From Bradyrhizobium sp. AUGA SZCCT0176 (GTDB taxonomy: Bacteria > Pseudomonadota > Alphaproteobacteria > Rhizobiales > Xanthobacteraceae), in the NCBI RefSeq assembly GCF_018130145.1, contig NZ_JAFCMB010000007.1, positions 62,001-126,000 on the forward strand: a DNA stretch of 64,000 nucleotides, in the 5' to 3' direction. How positions within the stretch are numbered: position 1 is the first letter of the stretch; every line of letters starts with the position of its first letter. A program made the translations under genes and the position numbers. Shown here piece by piece: positions 62,580 through 64,000 of the stretch. A model generated the notes under the pieces. That model ran no database searches. It was not told where the DNA came from and worked only from the letters and a program-made list of their open reading frames with translations.

Positions 62580-63308
62580 TCAACTCTTGGGCGCAAACGG
62601 CGCCAGCAGGCCGGTATAGTCCTTGGCGCCCGGCAGCGCGTAGGAACCGCGCCGCGATGTCTTGAGCTTCAGGCCGACCAGCGCTTCGGCCTGCTTCACC
62701 GCGGCCGCGACGCCGTCGACGACGGGAACACCGAATTTTTGCGAAAGTTTTGCGGCGAGATCGGCCATCCCGGCGCAACCGAGCACAATGGCTTCCGCGC
62801 CCCTGTCCAGCGCCCGCGCAATCTCGGCGTCGAGCTTCTCTTCCGCGCCGGAGCCGGGCTTTTCGAGATCGAGCACCGCGACATTGCAGGCGGTGACCTG
62901 CGCGCGTTCCGCAAAGCCGTAACGCCGCACCAGCTCTTCCAGCGGTACGATCGAACGCGGCAGCGTGGTCACTATTCCGATGCGTTTTGCCAGTTGCCCC
63001 GCTGTCACCAAGGCGGCCTCGCAAATCCCGACCACTGGAAACGGTGCGACCGATCGCGCCGCATCGAGGCCGGTGTCGTCGAAGCAGGCGATGATGCCGG
63101 CATCGGCATCCCTTGCATTCAACAGCGCCTGGATCAAGCCGGGAACGGCGAAGGCCTCGTCATAAAATCCCTCGATCGAGACCGGCCCCATCGCCGACGT
63201 CACGTCGACGATCTCGGTGCCTGATGCCGCGACCGCGCGCGCAGCCTCGCCGATGGTTTTCGTCATCGACGCGGTCGTGTTGGGATTAACGATGAGGATC
63301 TTGGCCAT
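62580..63308 (-). CDS. Asp/Glu/hydantoin racemase-family protein
   Basis: The 242-residue product has the pair of catalytic cysteines of the family: IACFDDTGL near residue 75 and LGCAGMADLA near 177. The start KILIVNPNTTASMTK is typical. It may racemise hydantoins, allantoin or an acidic amino acid. The gene lies alone on the minus strand with the hydrolase 38 bp upstream. Confidence 0.88.
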   Translation of the reverse strand: MAKILIVNPNTTASMTKTIGEAARAVAASGTEIVDVTSAMGPVSIEGFYDEAFAVPGLIQALLNARDADAGIIACFDDTGLDAARSVAPFPVVGICEAALVTAGQLAKRIGIVTTLPRSIVPLEELVRRYGFAERAQVTACNVAVLDLEKPGSGAEEKLDAEIARALDRGAEAIVLGCAGMADLAAKLSQKFGVPVVDGVAAAVKQAEALVGLKLKTSRRGSYALPGAKDYTGLLAPFAPKS

Positions 63309-63346
63309 TCGGCCTGATTAGCATCCGCTGCGCCGTTCTGCCAATG

Positions 63347-64000
63347 CTATCCTGCGTCGATCTTGCCGGCCCACGCCGCGAACGCATCCAGCACCTCGGT
63401 CATCACCTCGCGGTCGTTGCGGCCTGAACTCTTCAACACGTGGAAGGAATGATCGGCTTCCTTCACGAGATGCAGCGTCGCCGGCTTGCCCAGCTTCTTG
63501 ACCACGGGTTCGAGCAGGCTCAATTCGGCCAGCGCATCGCGCGTTCCCTGCAGGAACAGCATGGGTATATCGACCGCGGCGAGATGTTTGGCGCGGTCGC
63601 TGGACGGCTTTCCCGCCGGATGCAGCGGAAAGGCAAAGAAGGCGAGCCCGCGAACGCCCGGCAAGGCATCGATCGCCTGCGCCTGCGAGGTCATGCGCCC
63701 GCCGAAGGATTTGCCTCCCGCGATCAGCGGCAGCCCGATGTAACGTCGCGCCGCTTCCGCCACCGCGGCCCGCACGGCGGCGTGCGCCACACCAGGCGCA
63801 TCCGGCCGTTTGCTGCCCTTTTCCATATAGGGGAACTGATAGCGCAGCGTCGCGATGCCGCGGTCGGCAAGACCTGTCGCAATCGTCTCCATCGAGGCAT
63901 GGGCCATGCCGGCGCCTGCCCCATGCGCGAACACGTAACACGCGCGCGCCTGCGGCGGATGGATCAGCAACGCGGACACCGGGTCCGCAGAGGTGATTTC
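63347..64000 (-). CDS. Alpha/beta hydrolase (dienelactone-hydrolase/Tex30-like), 5' end uncertain
   Basis: The frame is open to the window edge. A GTG at 63979 would give 210 residues (SALLIHPP...), but the codons before it read EITSADP and an earlier start outside the window is likely. YVFAHGAGAGMAH is the oxyanion-hole region, GGKSFGGRM the nucleophile elbow, and KEADHSFH the catalytic His. Family members hydrolyse esters or have unknown substrates. Confidence 0.8.
   Translation of the reverse strand, partial: EITSADPVSALLIHPPQARACYVFAHGAGAGMAHASMETIATGLADRGIATLRYQFPYMEKGSKRPDAPGVAHAAVRAAVAEAARRYIGLPLIAGGKSFGGRMTSQAQAIDALPGVRGLAFFAFPLHPAGKPSSDRAKHLAAVDIPMLFLQGTRDALAELSLLEPVVKKLGKPATLHLVKEADHSFHVLKSSGRNDREVMTEVLDAFAAWAGKIDAG

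Noticed and set aside
1..64000. Prophage, genomic island or insertion sequence
   Set aside because: No integrase, transposase, tRNA-flanked direct repeats or clear composition shift was seen; only REP-type elements are present.

Overview
The window reads as chromosomal DNA of a high-GC alphaproteobacterium of the Bradyrhizobium/Rhodopseudomonas group (Nitrobacteraceae). This rests on the GC-rich third positions, the many solute-binding-protein ABC transporters, the Omp25/31-type barrel fused to an OprB-type porin, an ECF42 sigma factor with YCII partners, a molybdate/tungstate cassette and scattered palindromic repeat doublets. I see no rRNA, tRNA, CRISPR array, phage or insertion sequence. 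The first and last genes run off the window.

Layout. 1-6 kb: a PDZ-tailed serine hydrolase (partial), a membrane-anchored AraC-type regulator, a LuxR-type regulator and a second serine hydrolase. 6-10.6 kb: a one-component regulator with a periplasmic-binding-protein-like sensor domain, divergent from a tungstate operon (tupB-tupC-tupA) that continues into a ModA-like protein and a secreted protein. 10.7-17.1 kb: a third serine hydrolase divergent from a LysR regulator, an SDR without the catalytic tyrosine, a tautomerase, a monooxygenase-fold protein, and an ECF42 sigma factor with two YCII proteins. 17.3-23.8 kb: a frameshifted secreted-protein gene, then a tightly coupled operon (binding protein, ATPase, permease, D-2-hydroxyacid dehydrogenase, AprI/Inh-like protein), with a divergent creatininase-family gene. 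24.3-31.6 kb: double-barrel porin, CNNM/CorC-type membrane protein, membrane-anchored glutamate-synthase-domain protein, patatin, ferredoxin-NADP reductase.

31.7-34.2 kb holds the most unusual locus. An ATP-grasp ligase resembling the ATP-grasp part of cyanophycin synthetase overlaps a FolC-like Mur ligase by 8 bp, and a 48-codon Trp/Phe-rich open frame and a hairpin lie just upstream. This looks like a split two-ligase amino-acid or peptide conjugating system with an unknown product. 34.3-48.9 kb: dctA with a glutamate/aspartate-type binding protein, an NADP-dependent oxidoreductase, an RND efflux pump with adaptor, an amino-acid ABC operon, two secreted proteins sharing a strict four-cysteine repeat, and an orphan TAXI protein.

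48.9-54.6 kb is an aromatic-acid catabolic cluster: CoA-thioester flavin hydroxylase, benzoate-type CoA ligase, MarR regulator, maleylpyruvate/maleylacetoacetate isomerase and gentisate 1,2-dioxygenase. It fits a route from an aromatic acid through its CoA ester to gentisate. The same roughly 16-bp operator-like sequence sits on the -10 region of both plus-strand promoters. 54.8-59.1 kb is an ABC importer operon led by an FAD oxidoreductase. The remainder holds two small secreted proteins, an enoyl-CoA hydratase, a ketopantoate-reductase-family protein, an SDR, an Asp/Glu/hydantoin racemase-family protein and an alpha/beta hydrolase (partial).
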